Source: Yinghuangia soli (lineage in GTDB: Bacteria; Actinomycetota; Actinomycetes; Streptomycetales; Streptomycetaceae). From it: DNA of 32,487 nt. Positions 22,177 to 29,650 of this stretch are shown here, in pieces. The stretch's first letter is position 1, and the number at the start of each line of letters is the position of its first letter. The notes under the pieces are model-generated. The model did not search any database and was not told where the DNA came from. It saw only the letters and a list, made by a program, of their open reading frames with translations. The position numbers were made by a program, and so were the translations under genes. The stretch lies in contig NZ_JAKFHA010000002.1 of the NCBI RefSeq assembly GCF_021502675.1, positions 79,173 to 111,659 on the forward strand, given 5' to 3'.

Positions 22177-23343
22177 GTGGATTTCGAACTGAGCGACGAG
22201 CAAAAGCTGTTCCGCAGCACGCTGCGCGACTTCGTGCACAAGGAAATCGACCCGGTCGCCGCCGAATGGGAGCGTACCGGGCGCTATCCCACCGAAATCG
22301 TCGCCACGATGCGCTCGTTGGGCCTCTTCGGGCTCACCGTGCCCGAGGAGTACGGCGGCCTGGCCGTCGACATGGTGTCCTTCGCGCTGGTCTTCGAGGA
22401 GATCTCGCGCGGCTGGATGGGCGTGGCCGGCATCCTCGGCTCGCACTCCCTGGCCTGCTGGATGATCGCCCGGCACGGCACCGAGGAGCAGCGCGCGCAC
22501 TACCTGCCGCGGCTGGCCGCCGGCGAATGGCGCAGCGGCATCGCGCTGACCGAACCGGATGCGGGCACCGACCTCCAGGGCATCCGCACCACCGCGCGCC
22601 GCGAGGGCGACACGTACGTCGTGGACGGTGCGAAGACGTGGATCACCAACGCCCGGCACGCGAACGTCCTGCCGGTCCTGGTGAAGACCGATCCGTCCGC
22701 GGTCCCGGCGCACCGCGGCATGAGCGTGCTGCTGATCGACACCGACACCCCCGGCTTCGAGGTGCTGCGCGACCTGCCCAAGCTCGGCTACAAGGGCACC
22801 GAGTCCTGCGAGTTGCTGCTGACCGGGGTGCGGGTGCCGGCCGACCAGCTGCTCGGCGGCGTCGAAGGCGTCGGCATGAAGCAGGCGCTGTCCGGGCTGG
22901 AGACCGGCCGCATCAACGTGGCGGCCCGGGCGGTCGGGGTGGCCCAGCGGGCGTACGACGAGGCGCTCGCTTATGCGCGGCAGCGCGAGGCTTTCGGGCA
23001 GCCGATCAGCTCGTTCCAGGCGATCCAGCTGAAGCTTGCCGACATGGCGGCGAACCTGCAGGCCGCGCGCCTGATGGTCTATTGGGCAGCGTCGCGCGCG
23101 GATGCCGGGAAGCGCGTCGACATGGAGTCGGGCATGGCCAAGCTCCTGGCCTCGGAGACCGCGCTGACCAACTCGCTGGACGCGATGCGCATCCACGGGG
23201 GCTACGGCTACTCGCAGGAGTTCGTGGTCGAACGCCTCTACCGCGACGCCCCGTTGATGGCCATCGGCGAAGGCACCAACGACATTCTCCGGACCGTCAT
23301 CGCGAAGTCCCTGGTGGCGGGCGTCGAAGCGATCGGAGGCTGA
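22177..23343 (+). CDS. Acyl-CoA dehydrogenase
   Basis: A 388-residue FAD enzyme that introduces an alpha-beta double bond into an acyl-CoA. Landmarks are FELSDEQKLF at the start, ALTEPDAGTDLQ and KTWITNA (flavin contacts), QREAFGQPISSFQAIQ, and IHGGYGYSQEF. The catalytic base is Glu365 in IGEGTNDILR. Length is that of short-chain and branched-chain family members. GTG at 22177 follows GAGG by about six bases and lies seven bases after the DUF35 stop. It would supply the enoyl-CoA for the hotdog hydratase pair. Confidence 0.95.
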   Translation: MDFELSDEQKLFRSTLRDFVHKEIDPVAAEWERTGRYPTEIVATMRSLGLFGLTVPEEYGGLAVDMVSFALVFEEISRGWMGVAGILGSHSLACWMIARHGTEEQRAHYLPRLAAGEWRSGIALTEPDAGTDLQGIRTTARREGDTYVVDGAKTWITNARHANVLPVLVKTDPSAVPAHRGMSVLLIDTDTPGFEVLRDLPKLGYKGTESCELLLTGVRVPADQLLGGVEGVGMKQALSGLETGRINVAARAVGVAQRAYDEALAYARQREAFGQPISSFQAIQLKLADMAANLQAARLMVYWAASRADAGKRVDMESGMAKLLASETALTNSLDAMRIHGGYGYSQEFVVERLYRDAPLMAIGEGTNDILRTVIAKSLVAGVEAIGG

Positions 23344-23348
23344 GCGGC

Positions 23349-24185
23349 ATGAGTGCGCGCAGCTACCTCTATGTGCCGGGGGACGCCCCCGGCAAGCTTG
23401 CGAAGGCGTTCGACCGGGGAGCGGACGCGCTCATCGTCGACCTGGAGGACGCCGTCGCACCGTCCGCCAAGGAGGCCGCGCGGCGCAACGTGGCCGCCTG
23501 GCTGGCGGACGCCCGGCCCGGCGACACCGAGATCTGGGTGCGCGTGAACGCACCCAGCGACGTGCGCAAGGCCGATGTCGCGGCGGTGGCGGTCAGCCCG
23601 CTGCTGACCGGGATATTCCTGCCCCGGGTCGAGCACCAGTGGCCGATCATCCGGGTGGTCCGGCAGCTGCGGAAGCTGCGTTCGGAGGCCGTGCTCTGCC
23701 CGATGATCGAGACCGCGACGGCGCTGTCCCACATGGAGCTGATCGGCAGCGGGCCGCGGGTCGCCCGGCTGCAGCTCGGCGAGGTGGACCTGTGCGCCGA
23801 GCTCGGCGTCACGCCCGGCGACGACGGGCGCGAACTCCTGTATGTGCGGACCCGGTTGGTGATCGACTCGATGGCGGCCGGGATCGGACCGCCGCTCGCC
23901 CCGGTGGACACCGACTTCCGCGACCTGGACCGGCTGCGGACCACCAGCGAGGAGTTCAAGCGCATGGGGTACCGCGGGCGTGCCTGCATCCATCCGGCGC
24001 AAGTGCCGGTGGTCAACGAGGCGTTCACGCCCACGCAGGAGGAACTGGCCCGGGCCTGGGACATCGTCGAGCGGCACGGCGCAGCGGTCGCGGCGGGCAA
24101 CGGCGTCTGCCTGGATGCGGAAGGACGCATGGTCGACGAGGCGGTCGTCCGCAGGGCCCGCTCGGTGCTGGACCTGCGGCGGTGA
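23349..24185 (+). CDS. CitE-like HpcH/HpaI-family CoA-ester lyase
   Basis: A 278-residue TIM-barrel lyase of the citrate lyase beta/malyl-CoA lyase family: SYLYVPGDAPGKLAKAFDRGADALIVDLEDAV at the start (Arg and Asp-Glu metal site), WVRVNAP, CPMIETATAL, GEVDLCAELG and CIHPAQVPVVNEAF. It cleaves a beta-hydroxy acyl-CoA such as malyl- or citramalyl-CoA. With the CoA-transferase and hydratase it mirrors the itaconate route (transferase, hydratase, citramalyl-CoA lyase). It starts six bases after the acyl-CoA dehydrogenase. Confidence 0.92.
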   Translation: MSARSYLYVPGDAPGKLAKAFDRGADALIVDLEDAVAPSAKEAARRNVAAWLADARPGDTEIWVRVNAPSDVRKADVAAVAVSPLLTGIFLPRVEHQWPIIRVVRQLRKLRSEAVLCPMIETATALSHMELIGSGPRVARLQLGEVDLCAELGVTPGDDGRELLYVRTRLVIDSMAAGIGPPLAPVDTDFRDLDRLRTTSEEFKRMGYRGRACIHPAQVPVVNEAFTPTQEELARAWDIVERHGAAVAAGNGVCLDAEGRMVDEAVVRRARSVLDLRR

Positions 24186-24207
24186 TGCCTGCGCGGAGTG
24201 GGCCGCG

Positions 24208-24402
24208 ATGAGCCCGCCCGGTCCTGGACTGCGGTGGCGGGACTTCCGCATGCCCTTCACCGAGGTGCCGGTGACGGTGCCGGGCGGCACCGCGCGGTGC
24301 GCGTCCCGAACCCCGCGCGGCGCGGTGGCGCTTGCGTGGTTCGCCGGGGATCCGACCGCGGTGACCCGGCTCGCGGAGCCGGGGTGTGCGTCAGGCGCGT
24401 GA
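24208..24402 (+). CDS. Short ORF of unknown function at the operon end
   Basis: A 64-residue frame from an ATG with GGAG about ten bases upstream. The sequence (FRMPFTEVPVTVPGG ... VALAWFAGDPTAVTRLAEPG) matches no family I know. GC3 is moderate. It overlaps the convergent TetR gene by 12 bases and ends without a terminator. It could be the stub of a further deleted operon gene. A nine-codon frame (24185-24211) bridges it to the lyase gene by start-stop overlaps. Confidence 0.4.
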   Translation: MSPPGPGLRWRDFRMPFTEVPVTVPGGTARCASRTPRGAVALAWFAGDPTAVTRLAEPGCASGA

Positions 24403-24999
24403 TCCCAGGGTGCCGTGGGCCAGTTCGGCCAGGCCGGTGCTGATGCGTTCCAGGCTCGTGCCGTTCTCCCGCTGGTAGCGGTACAGCTCCGGGGCGAGCG
24501 GGGCGAGCAGCAGATCGGCGAGCGTGTCGGCGTCCGCGGCGCCGGCCTGCTGCGCGAGGTGCCGCACATGCAGGCGCCAGAACCCGTACGCGCCGGTCGA
24601 GTAGCGCGCGCTGCCGGTCTCCGCACCGAGCAGCAGATGGACGTGCGTCTCCAGTAGGTCGATCATCGCCGCGTAGAAGGCCGCGAGCCGGTCCGCGGGG
24701 CCGACGTCCTCGCCCGGTCCGAGCGGCGGAGCGCCGCGCATCAACTTCTCCTGCAGTGCGCGCTCGTGCTCGTCGAGCAGCGCGCGGGCGATCGAGACCC
24801 GGTCGGGATAGCGGCGGTAGAGCGTGCCGCGCCCGATGCCGGCCGCCTTGGCGATGTCGTCCATCGTCACGCTCGCCGGGTCGCGCTCGGCGAACAGCTT
24901 CTCCGCGGCGGCCAGCACACGCGCCCGGTTGCGGGCGGCGTCGGCCCGCTCGCGCGGCGCCGGTTCTTCGGCGAGCGGCAGGTCGGGGCGTCGAGTCAT
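24391..24999 (-). CDS. TetR-family repressor
   Basis: A 202-residue regulator. The N-terminal helix-turn-helix covers about 20-65 (RVLAAAEKLFAERDPASVTMDDIAKAAGIGRGTLYRRYPDR). The remainder is a helical ligand domain. ATG at 24999 follows a GGGGGG run; an upstream extension would run through the operators and is rejected. Two copies of a 21-bp dyad lie between this gene and the divergent azoreductase gene, so it very probably represses both itself and the azoreductase-sugE unit. It is convergent with the catabolic operon, and nothing ties it to that. Confidence 0.93.
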   Translation of the reverse strand: MTRRPDLPLAEEPAPRERADAARNRARVLAAAEKLFAERDPASVTMDDIAKAAGIGRGTLYRRYPDRVSIARALLDEHERALQEKLMRGAPPLGPGEDVGPADRLAAFYAAMIDLLETHVHLLLGAETGSARYSTGAYGFWRLHVRHLAQQAGAADADTLADLLLAPLAPELYRYQRENGTSLERISTGLAELAHGTLGSRA

Positions 25000-25026
25000 G
25001 CCCCCCACTCTAGTGCGCTCCGATAG

Positions 25027-25047
25027 AAGTGGACAGGACGTCCACTT
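25027..25047. promoter_or_regulatory. TetR operator, copy 1
   Basis: AAGTGGAC-N5-GTCCACTT, a perfect 21-bp dyad, 28 bases upstream of the TetR start. Confidence 0.85.
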
Positions 25048-25070
25048 GTGCGTATGGTCGTCGCATCGGC

Positions 25071-25091
25071 AAGCGGACAGACTGTCCACTT
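25071..25091. promoter_or_regulatory. TetR operator, copy 2
   Basis: AAGCGGAC-N5-GTCCACTT, the same dyad with one mismatch. Its centre is 44 bp from copy 1, about four helical turns, so two dimers would bind on one face. It lies 58 bases upstream of the azoreductase start. Confidence 0.85.
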
Positions 25092-25148
25092 AGTCGGAAG
25101 ATCGTCGGCGCACTGCCGCCGCCGTGCCTGTGACCAGGGGGTTCCGCC

Positions 25149-25817
25149 ATGTCCCAGCTGCTCCATCTCGACAGCAGCGCCCGTACCGACTCGTTCTCGC
25201 GACGCCTCGGCGAGGTCTTCGCGACCACCTGGCAGGCCAGCGGCGGGGGCGGCTACACGTACCGCGACCTCGCTGCCGATCCGCCGCCGCCGATCCGCGA
25301 GGGCTGGACGGCCATCTGCGACACGATGCTGCGCGAGGGCATCAGCGAGATCGACCGGTACGCCGAGGCGGTCCGCACCGACGCGGAACGCGAGGCCTGG
25401 GCGGTGGTCGAGCCGCTGCTCGCGGAACTGGTCGCCGCGGATGTCGTGGTGATCGGTGCGCCGATGTACAACTTCGGCGTCCCGGCCGCCCTCAAGGCGT
25501 GGATCGACCAGGTCACCTTCCCCAAGATGGTGCTCGCGCCCCGCAAGTTCGTGGTCCTGTCGGCGCGCGGCGGGGCGTACGGCCCCGGCATGCCGCGCGA
25601 GCCGTTCGACCACCAGGAGCGCTACCTGCGCGACTTCTTCCAGGGGCACTACGCGGTGGACGAGGCCGATGTGGTCAACGCCGAACTGGTCAACGCACTG
25701 GTCGATCCGGGGCTCGCCGACCGCCTGCCGCAGCACGAGGCCTCCTCGGCGGCCGCCCTGCTCGCCGCGCGGGAACTGGCCGTCAAGTACGCCGACTTCA
25801 GCATCCGCAACTACTGA
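25149..25817 (+). CDS. FMN-dependent NADH:quinone oxidoreductase / azoreductase
   Basis: A 222-residue flavodoxin-fold enzyme of the AcpD/azoreductase family. It has LLHLDSSARTDSFSRRL (FMN phosphate loop), VVIGAPMYNFGVPAALKAWIDQV (FMN ring contacts) and LSARGGAYGPG. It reduces quinones, azo dyes or other electrophiles by two electrons at the expense of NAD(P)H. Control by the divergent TetR through two operators, and a downstream small multidrug exporter, point to a response to quinone-like or cationic toxicants. ATG at 25149 has a GGGGG run nine bases upstream. Confidence 0.92.
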   Translation: MSQLLHLDSSARTDSFSRRLGEVFATTWQASGGGGYTYRDLAADPPPPIREGWTAICDTMLREGISEIDRYAEAVRTDAEREAWAVVEPLLAELVAADVVVIGAPMYNFGVPAALKAWIDQVTFPKMVLAPRKFVVLSARGGAYGPGMPREPFDHQERYLRDFFQGHYAVDEADVVNAELVNALVDPGLADRLPQHEASSAAALLAARELAVKYADFSIRNY

Positions 25818-25843
25818 GACAGCAGCGAACCGGAGGGACTGCC

Positions 25844-26164
25844 ATGCCGTGGATCTGGCTGCTGCTGGCCGGCGCCGTCGAGGTCGCCTGGTCGCAGAGC
25901 ATCAAGCCGACCGAAGGGTTCACCAAGATCCCGCAGACCGCACTGTGCATCGCGCTGATGGCCGGTGCCGTGTTCCTGCTCTCGATGGCGATGCGGGACC
26001 TGCCGGTCGGCACGTCGTACGCGGTCTTCACCGGCATCGGCACGGTCGGCGCGATCGTGCTCGGCGTGGTGATCCAGAACGACGCGCTCAACCTGGGGCG
26101 GGTCGCCGCGCTCACCCTGATCATCGCGGGCCTGACGCTGGCGAAGCTGACCACCGCGTCCTGA
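25844..26164 (+). CDS. SMR-family transporter, SugE/Gdx type
   Basis: A 106-residue, four-helix small multidrug resistance protein. The essential membrane Glu13 is present in LLAGAVEVAW. SIKPTEGFTK and the later MAMRDLPVGTSYAVFTGIGTVGAI are typical of the SugE/Gdx branch, which exports guanidinium or quaternary ammonium ions. It works as an antiparallel dimer and may need no partner. ATG at 25844 has GGAGGG six bases upstream, 26 bases after the azoreductase stop, so both are under the TetR switch. A rho-independent terminator follows. No guanidine riboswitch is visible. Confidence 0.9.
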   Translation: MPWIWLLLAGAVEVAWSQSIKPTEGFTKIPQTALCIALMAGAVFLLSMAMRDLPVGTSYAVFTGIGTVGAIVLGVVIQNDALNLGRVAALTLIIAGLTLAKLTTAS

Positions 26165-26257
26165 GCTGTGTCCTGAGTCATGTCCGGTTCCGCGAGTGGA
26201 CGGGGCCGCGTCAGGCGGTCCTGCGAGCGTCCGGGCCTGCGTCGGGCGGCCCGGTTG

Positions 26258-26299
26258 CGGACGGCCCCGGGAATATCCCCGGGGCCGTCCGGCGTTTTT
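26258..26299 (+). terminator. Rho-independent terminator with U-run
   Basis: CGGACGGCCCCGGG (26258-26271) pairs perfectly with CCCGGGGCCGTCCG (26278-26291), followed by five T at 26295-26299. It is the only terminator in the window with a clear U-run, and it ends just seven bases before the next start codon. Confidence 0.9.
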
Positions 26300-26306
26300 G
26301 CCCGTC

Positions 26307-26771
26307 ATGCCCGTAGGACTGCTGATCGTCGTCGCCGTGCTGGCCGCCGCGACGTCCGTCGGGCTGTGGCGGCGCCGCACCGACGGGAAGATGCGTACCG
26401 TGCCCCAGCTTGCCGACGACACCGCAGAGCCGCAGCTCACCGCCGCCGAGATCGGCACCGAGCTGGGCAGCAAGGCGACCTTCGTGCAGTTCTCCACCGC
26501 CTTCTGCTCGCCGTGCCGGACCACGCGGCTGCTGCTCGGCCAGGTGGCCGGCGAGCTGGACGGCGTCGTGCACGCCGAGATCGATGCGGAGAACCACCTC
26601 GACCTGGTCCGCCGCCTCGACATCACCCGCACCCCGACCGTCCTGGTCCTGGACGGCACCGGCCGCATCGTGCGGCGGGCCACCGGAGTGCCGCGGCGCC
26701 AGGACGCCCTTGCCGCCGTCGCGCTCGCGGTCACGGCCGGGGCCCCGGTGGCAGACCCTGCCGCGGACTGA
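26307..26771 (+). CDS. Membrane-anchored thioredoxin-family protein
   Basis: A 154-residue protein. Residues 1-20 are an N-terminal membrane anchor (LLIVVAVLAAATSVGLW, then RRR). A thioredoxin fold follows from about residue 45, with the redox pair CSPC in FSTAFCSPCRTT and the cis-Pro loop RTPTVLVLD. After the anchor the basic RRR suggests that the thioredoxin domain stays on the cytoplasmic side. A DUF4395 membrane protein follows; this pairing is common in actinomycetes and is thought to serve sulfur or thiol transfer. There is no SD, and a terminator sits directly upstream, so this start must be leaderless or served by readthrough. Confidence 0.87.
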   Translation: MPVGLLIVVAVLAAATSVGLWRRRTDGKMRTVPQLADDTAEPQLTAAEIGTELGSKATFVQFSTAFCSPCRTTRLLLGQVAGELDGVVHAEIDAENHLDLVRRLDITRTPTVLVLDGTGRIVRRATGVPRRQDALAAVALAVTAGAPVADPAAD

Positions 26772-26838
26772 GCCGCGGCCTGTGAGCCGGGGGAGCACCT
26801 CGATCCCGTCGCTTCATCTCGTTGCCACGACCAAGGCT

Positions 26839-26844
26839 TAATCT
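26839..26844 (+). promoter_or_regulatory. -10 box of a leaderless start
   Basis: TAATCT, then seven bases, then the ATG at 26852 with no SD. That is the standard spacing for transcription starting at the A of the start codon. The -35 is poor. Confidence 0.55.
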
Positions 26845-26851
26845 CGTCGTC

Positions 26852-27295
26852 ATGAGCACCCCCGCACCCGGCGCATCCGGTCCCGGCCTGGACCCGCGCG
26901 GCCCGCGCTTCGCGGCCGCGGTGACCTCGGCCGTGCTGGCCGTCGTCCTCATCACCGGGAGCGGCTGGCTGCTCGCGGTCCAGGCGGTCGTCTTCGCGGT
27001 CGCGGTCTTCGCCGGGCCCGGCAAGGCGCCGTACGGACTCGTCTACCGGCACTTCGTCGCCCCGCGGCTCGCGCCGCCGACCGAGCGCGAGGACCCGCGT
27101 CCGGTGCGGTTCGCGCAGCTTGTCGGCCTGGTCTTTGCGGTGGTCGGGATGGTCGGCTACCTGGTCGGCCCGGAGGCGCTGGGCATCGTGGCCACCGCCT
27201 TCGCGCTCTTCGCGGCCTTCCTCAATGCGGTGTTCGGGCTGTGCCTGGGCTGCGAGATGTACCTGCGTATCCGGCGGCTTACTGCCGCGCGGTGA
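26852..27295 (+). CDS. DUF4395 membrane protein
   Basis: A 147-residue protein with four predicted membrane segments. Paired helices lie at about 24-55 (VTSAVLAVVLITGSGWLLAV) and at about 95-140. A cytoplasmic loop between them has HFVAPRLAPPTEREDPRPVRFAQ, which is characteristic of DUF4395. A conserved Cys pair lies in the last helix (FGLCLGCEMY). The family usually sits next to thioredoxin or sulfurtransferase genes, as here, and the Cys pair could pass electrons or sulfur. Its 3' end overlaps the convergent hydrolase gene by 17 bases. Confidence 0.88.
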   Translation: MSTPAPGASGPGLDPRGPRFAAAVTSAVLAVVLITGSGWLLAVQAVVFAVAVFAGPGKAPYGLVYRHFVAPRLAPPTEREDPRPVRFAQLVGLVFAVVGMVGYLVGPEALGIVATAFALFAAFLNAVFGLCLGCEMYLRIRRLTAAR

Positions 27296-28064
27296 AATCG
27301 CGGACCAGCTTGACCAGTTCCGCGGCCTTCTCGAAGAGCACGAGGTGCCCCGAGTCGAGCTCGGCGTACGTGCTGCCCGCGATGCCCGCGTGCAGCGCCT
27401 TCGCGCCGGCGACCGGGACGAGGTAGTCGGCAGTCGAACCGATCACAAGCGTCGGCGCGGTGATCTGCGGCAGGGCGGCCGAGACGTCCGCGCGGAGTCC
27501 CAGTTCGATTTGCCGGGCGGTGCCCGCGGGGGGCTCGCCGGCCTGTATCTGCTTGATCCCTGCGTCGCCGAGCCCGGTCAGGAACGCGGGAGCGAAGCCG
27601 ATCGCGGACGCAAACGCGGGGGCCAGTTCCGGCTCGTCCGCGGTCAGTTTCCGCCACAGCTCGAAGACCATCGTGTGCCGCGGGTCGGCGTTGTCCACCC
27701 AGCCGTTGAGCAGGATCAGGCGCCGGATCTTCTCGGGGCGGGCCGCCGCGGCAGTGGCCGCGATCAGCGCGCCGAGCGAGAAGCCCAGCAGGTCGACCGG
27801 GCCGTCGACGGCGTCGTCCGCGGCAGCCAGGACCTGTGCGGCAAGCAGTTCGAGACCCAGGTTCCCGCCGGGGTCGCTTGTCTCTCCGCTGCCCGCGAAG
27901 TCGGGAGTGACGACGGTGTGCCGGTCGGCGAAATGCTCGACCAGGTGGCCGAAGTTGGTACGGGAGTCGCCGCCGGTGCCGTGCACGAGGACGAGACCCG
28001 GGCCGGTGCCTGCCACGGAGTAGTGGACCGTGCCGACGGCGGTGGATGTGACCGTACGGTTCAT
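27279..28064 (-). CDS. Alpha/beta-fold hydrolase
   Basis: A 261-residue alpha/beta hydrolase with oxyanion-loop HGTGGDS, nucleophile elbow GFSLG (Ser near residue 98), acid Asp in GSTADYLVP, and His in SGHLVLFE. No lid domain is recognisable. It is an esterase, lactonase or C-C hydrolase-like enzyme; the substrate cannot be read. ATG at 28064 follows GGGGAGGG on the minus strand. Its promoter is of the MerR-controlled type, so it is probably induced by a small-molecule or redox signal. Convergent overlap with DUF4395. Confidence 0.9.
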   Translation of the reverse strand: MNRTVTSTAVGTVHYSVAGTGPGLVLVHGTGGDSRTNFGHLVEHFADRHTVVTPDFAGSGETSDPGGNLGLELLAAQVLAAADDAVDGPVDLLGFSLGALIAATAAAARPEKIRRLILLNGWVDNADPRHTMVFELWRKLTADEPELAPAFASAIGFAPAFLTGLGDAGIKQIQAGEPPAGTARQIELGLRADVSAALPQITAPTLVIGSTADYLVPVAGAKALHAGIAGSTYAELDSGHLVLFEKAAELVKLVRDFTARQ

Positions 28065-28109
28065 GATGGTGCCCTCCCCGGAAAGTGCCCGGAATCTCCG
28101 GGTTCCCGG

Positions 28110-28141
28110 ACGGTACGGCCTGACACCGGTGTCAGAGTCAA
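28110..28141 (-). promoter_or_regulatory. MerR-type promoter with palindromic 20-bp spacer
   Basis: On the minus strand, -35 TTGACT (28141-28136) and -10 TACCGT (28115-28110) are 20 bp apart. The spacer holds a perfect 16-bp palindrome, CTGACACCGGTGTCAG (28120-28135). Overlong spacers with a central dyad are the signature of MerR-family activation. No merR gene is in the window. Confidence 0.8.
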
Positions 28142-28285
28142 GCGGAAGGACGGACGAGAATGCGCATCGGGCGTCCCAGGGCATCCTGGCGGCCGTGATC
28201 GGCGCCGACGTGCGGGGGAAAGCTGCGTAGCCGGGCGCATCAAGGGTGGTTCCGGCAGTACCAGGCCCGCGGGGGTGCTGGGTGG

Positions 28286-28308
28286 AACTCTGCGGACCAG
28301 GCAGAGTT
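28286..28308 (+). promoter_or_regulatory. Inverted repeat in the alcohol dehydrogenase leader
   Basis: AACTCTGC and GCAGAGTT pair perfectly around GGACCAG, 46 bases upstream of the start. It may be an operator or a leader hairpin. The rest of 28142-28354 shows no gene. Confidence 0.45.
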
Positions 28309-28354
28309 GATCAGGTAAGAACCGCTCCCGCGAACGAACCGGAGAAGACCCTCC

Positions 28355-29410
28355 ATGAGCAACACCGACGTCACCACCGTCGCCGCGTACGCCGCCCCCG
28401 CTCCGCAGTCCCCGCTGGCGCGCACCACCGTGCCGCGGCGTCCGGTCGGCGACAACGACGTCCTGATCGAGATCAAGTACTGCGGTATCTGCCACTCGGA
28501 CATCCACCAGGTGAACGAGGACTGGGGGCAGGCGCCGTTCCCGATGGTCCCGGGCCACGAGATCGCCGGCATCGTGACCCAGGTCGGCTCCGCGGTCACC
28601 CGCCACGAGGTCGGCGACCGGGTGGGCGTGGGCTGCTTCGTGGACTCGTGCCGCACATGCGAGAACTGCGTCGCGGGCCTGGAGCAGTTTTGCCTGAACG
28701 GCGCGACCGGCACGTACCCGATCGGCCCGGACGGTGAGCCGACCTACGGCGGCTACAGCACGCACATCGTGGTGGCCGAGGACTTCGCGCTGTCGATCCC
28801 CGAGGGCATCTCCCTGGAAGAGGCCGCGCCGCTCCTCTGCGCCGGCATCACGCTCTACTCGCCGCTGACGCGCTGGAATGCCGGGCCGGGCAAGAAGGTC
28901 GCCATCGTCGGCCTGGGCGGCCTCGGCCACATGGGCGTGAAGATCGCGAACGCGCTGGGCGCGGACGTGACGGTCCTCAGCCAGTCGCTGCGGAAGAAGG
29001 ACGACGGGCTGCGCCTGGGCGCGAAGGCATTCCACGCGACGTCCGACCCGGAGACGTTCACGAAGCTCGCGGGCACCTTCGACCTGATCGTCAGCACGGT
29101 CTCGGCGAACATGGACCTGGACGCGTACCTGGGCCTGCTGCGCAGCGGCGGCACGTTCGTGAACGTGGGCGCCCCGGGTGAGCCGAACTCGATCAACATG
29201 TTCTCGCTGATCGGCGGCAACAAGAACCTCGCCGGCTCGATGGTCGGCGGCATCGCCGAGACGCAGGCCATGCTCGACTTCTGCGCGCAGCACAACCTCG
29301 GCGCCGACATCGAGGTCATCCCCGCGGACAAGATCAACGAGGCCTACGAGCGCGTGCTGGCCGGCGACGTCCGCTACCGCTTCGTCATCGACACGGCGAC
29401 GATCGCCTGA
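28355..29410 (+). CDS. Zinc-dependent NAD(P) alcohol dehydrogenase (YahK/CAD type)
   Basis: A 351-residue medium-chain dehydrogenase. Catalytic zinc ligands lie in [10 protein letters not shown] and PGHEIAG. The structural zinc has four cysteines in [16 protein letters not shown]. The Rossmann motif is [10 protein letters not shown], and the loop SLRKKDDG with its basic residues favours NADPH. It probably reduces aldehydes to alcohols with broad range, as YahK and cinnamyl-alcohol-type enzymes do. ATG at 28355 has GGAG about 11 bases upstream. Two tandem hairpins close the single-gene unit. Confidence 0.95.
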   Translation: MSNTDVTTVAAYAAPAPQSPLARTTVPRRPVGDNDVLIEIKYCGICHSDIHQVNEDWGQAPFPMVPGHEIAGIVTQVGSAVTRHEVGDRVGVGCFVDSCRTCENCVAGLEQFCLNGATGTYPIGPDGEPTYGGYSTHIVVAEDFALSIPEGISLEEAAPLLCAGITLYSPLTRWNAGPGKKVAIVGLGGLGHMGVKIANALGADVTVLSQSLRKKDDGLRLGAKAFHATSDPETFTKLAGTFDLIVSTVSANMDLDAYLGLLRSGGTFVNVGAPGEPNSINMFSLIGGNKNLAGSMVGGIAETQAMLDFCAQHNLGADIEVIPADKINEAYERVLAGDVRYRFVIDTATIA

Positions 29411-29422
29411 CTCCCGCAGTGA

Positions 29423-29491
29423 ACTCCGCCCACGCGGAGTGAGAGACCTCCAGGTGTCCGCGGCAGTGCTCCTTGCTGTCGCGGACACCTG
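29423..29491 (+). terminator. Two tandem hairpins after the alcohol dehydrogenase
   Basis: First, ACTCCGC-N4-GCGGAGT (29423-29440). Second, CAGGTGTCCGCG (29451-29462) pairs perfectly with CGCGGACACCTG (29480-29491), extended by GCAG/CTG-type pairing inside. No U-run. The stretch 29492-29638 shows no gene. Confidence 0.75.
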
Positions 29492-29650
29492 CGTATCGGG
29501 GAAGACCCGCAACATCGCCGCAGCCGTTGTCTCCCGCCGAGACCGCCCGTCGGTCCACAGCCTGTGGAGTGGCGCCCAACTTCCGCGACGGTGAACAGGT
29601 TTGGTTCGCCCTCTGCCTCTGCCGTCGGAGTGCGTCACTACGCTCGCCGC

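Noticed and set aside
24198-24443. Plus-strand ORF of 81 codons over the TetR 3' end
   Set aside because: Arg/Gly-rich shadow frame lacking a start signal; the 24208 frame is more plausible.
25844-26164. Guanidine riboswitch before the SugE-like gene
   Set aside because: Only 26 bases separate it from the azoreductase gene and no aptamer fits.
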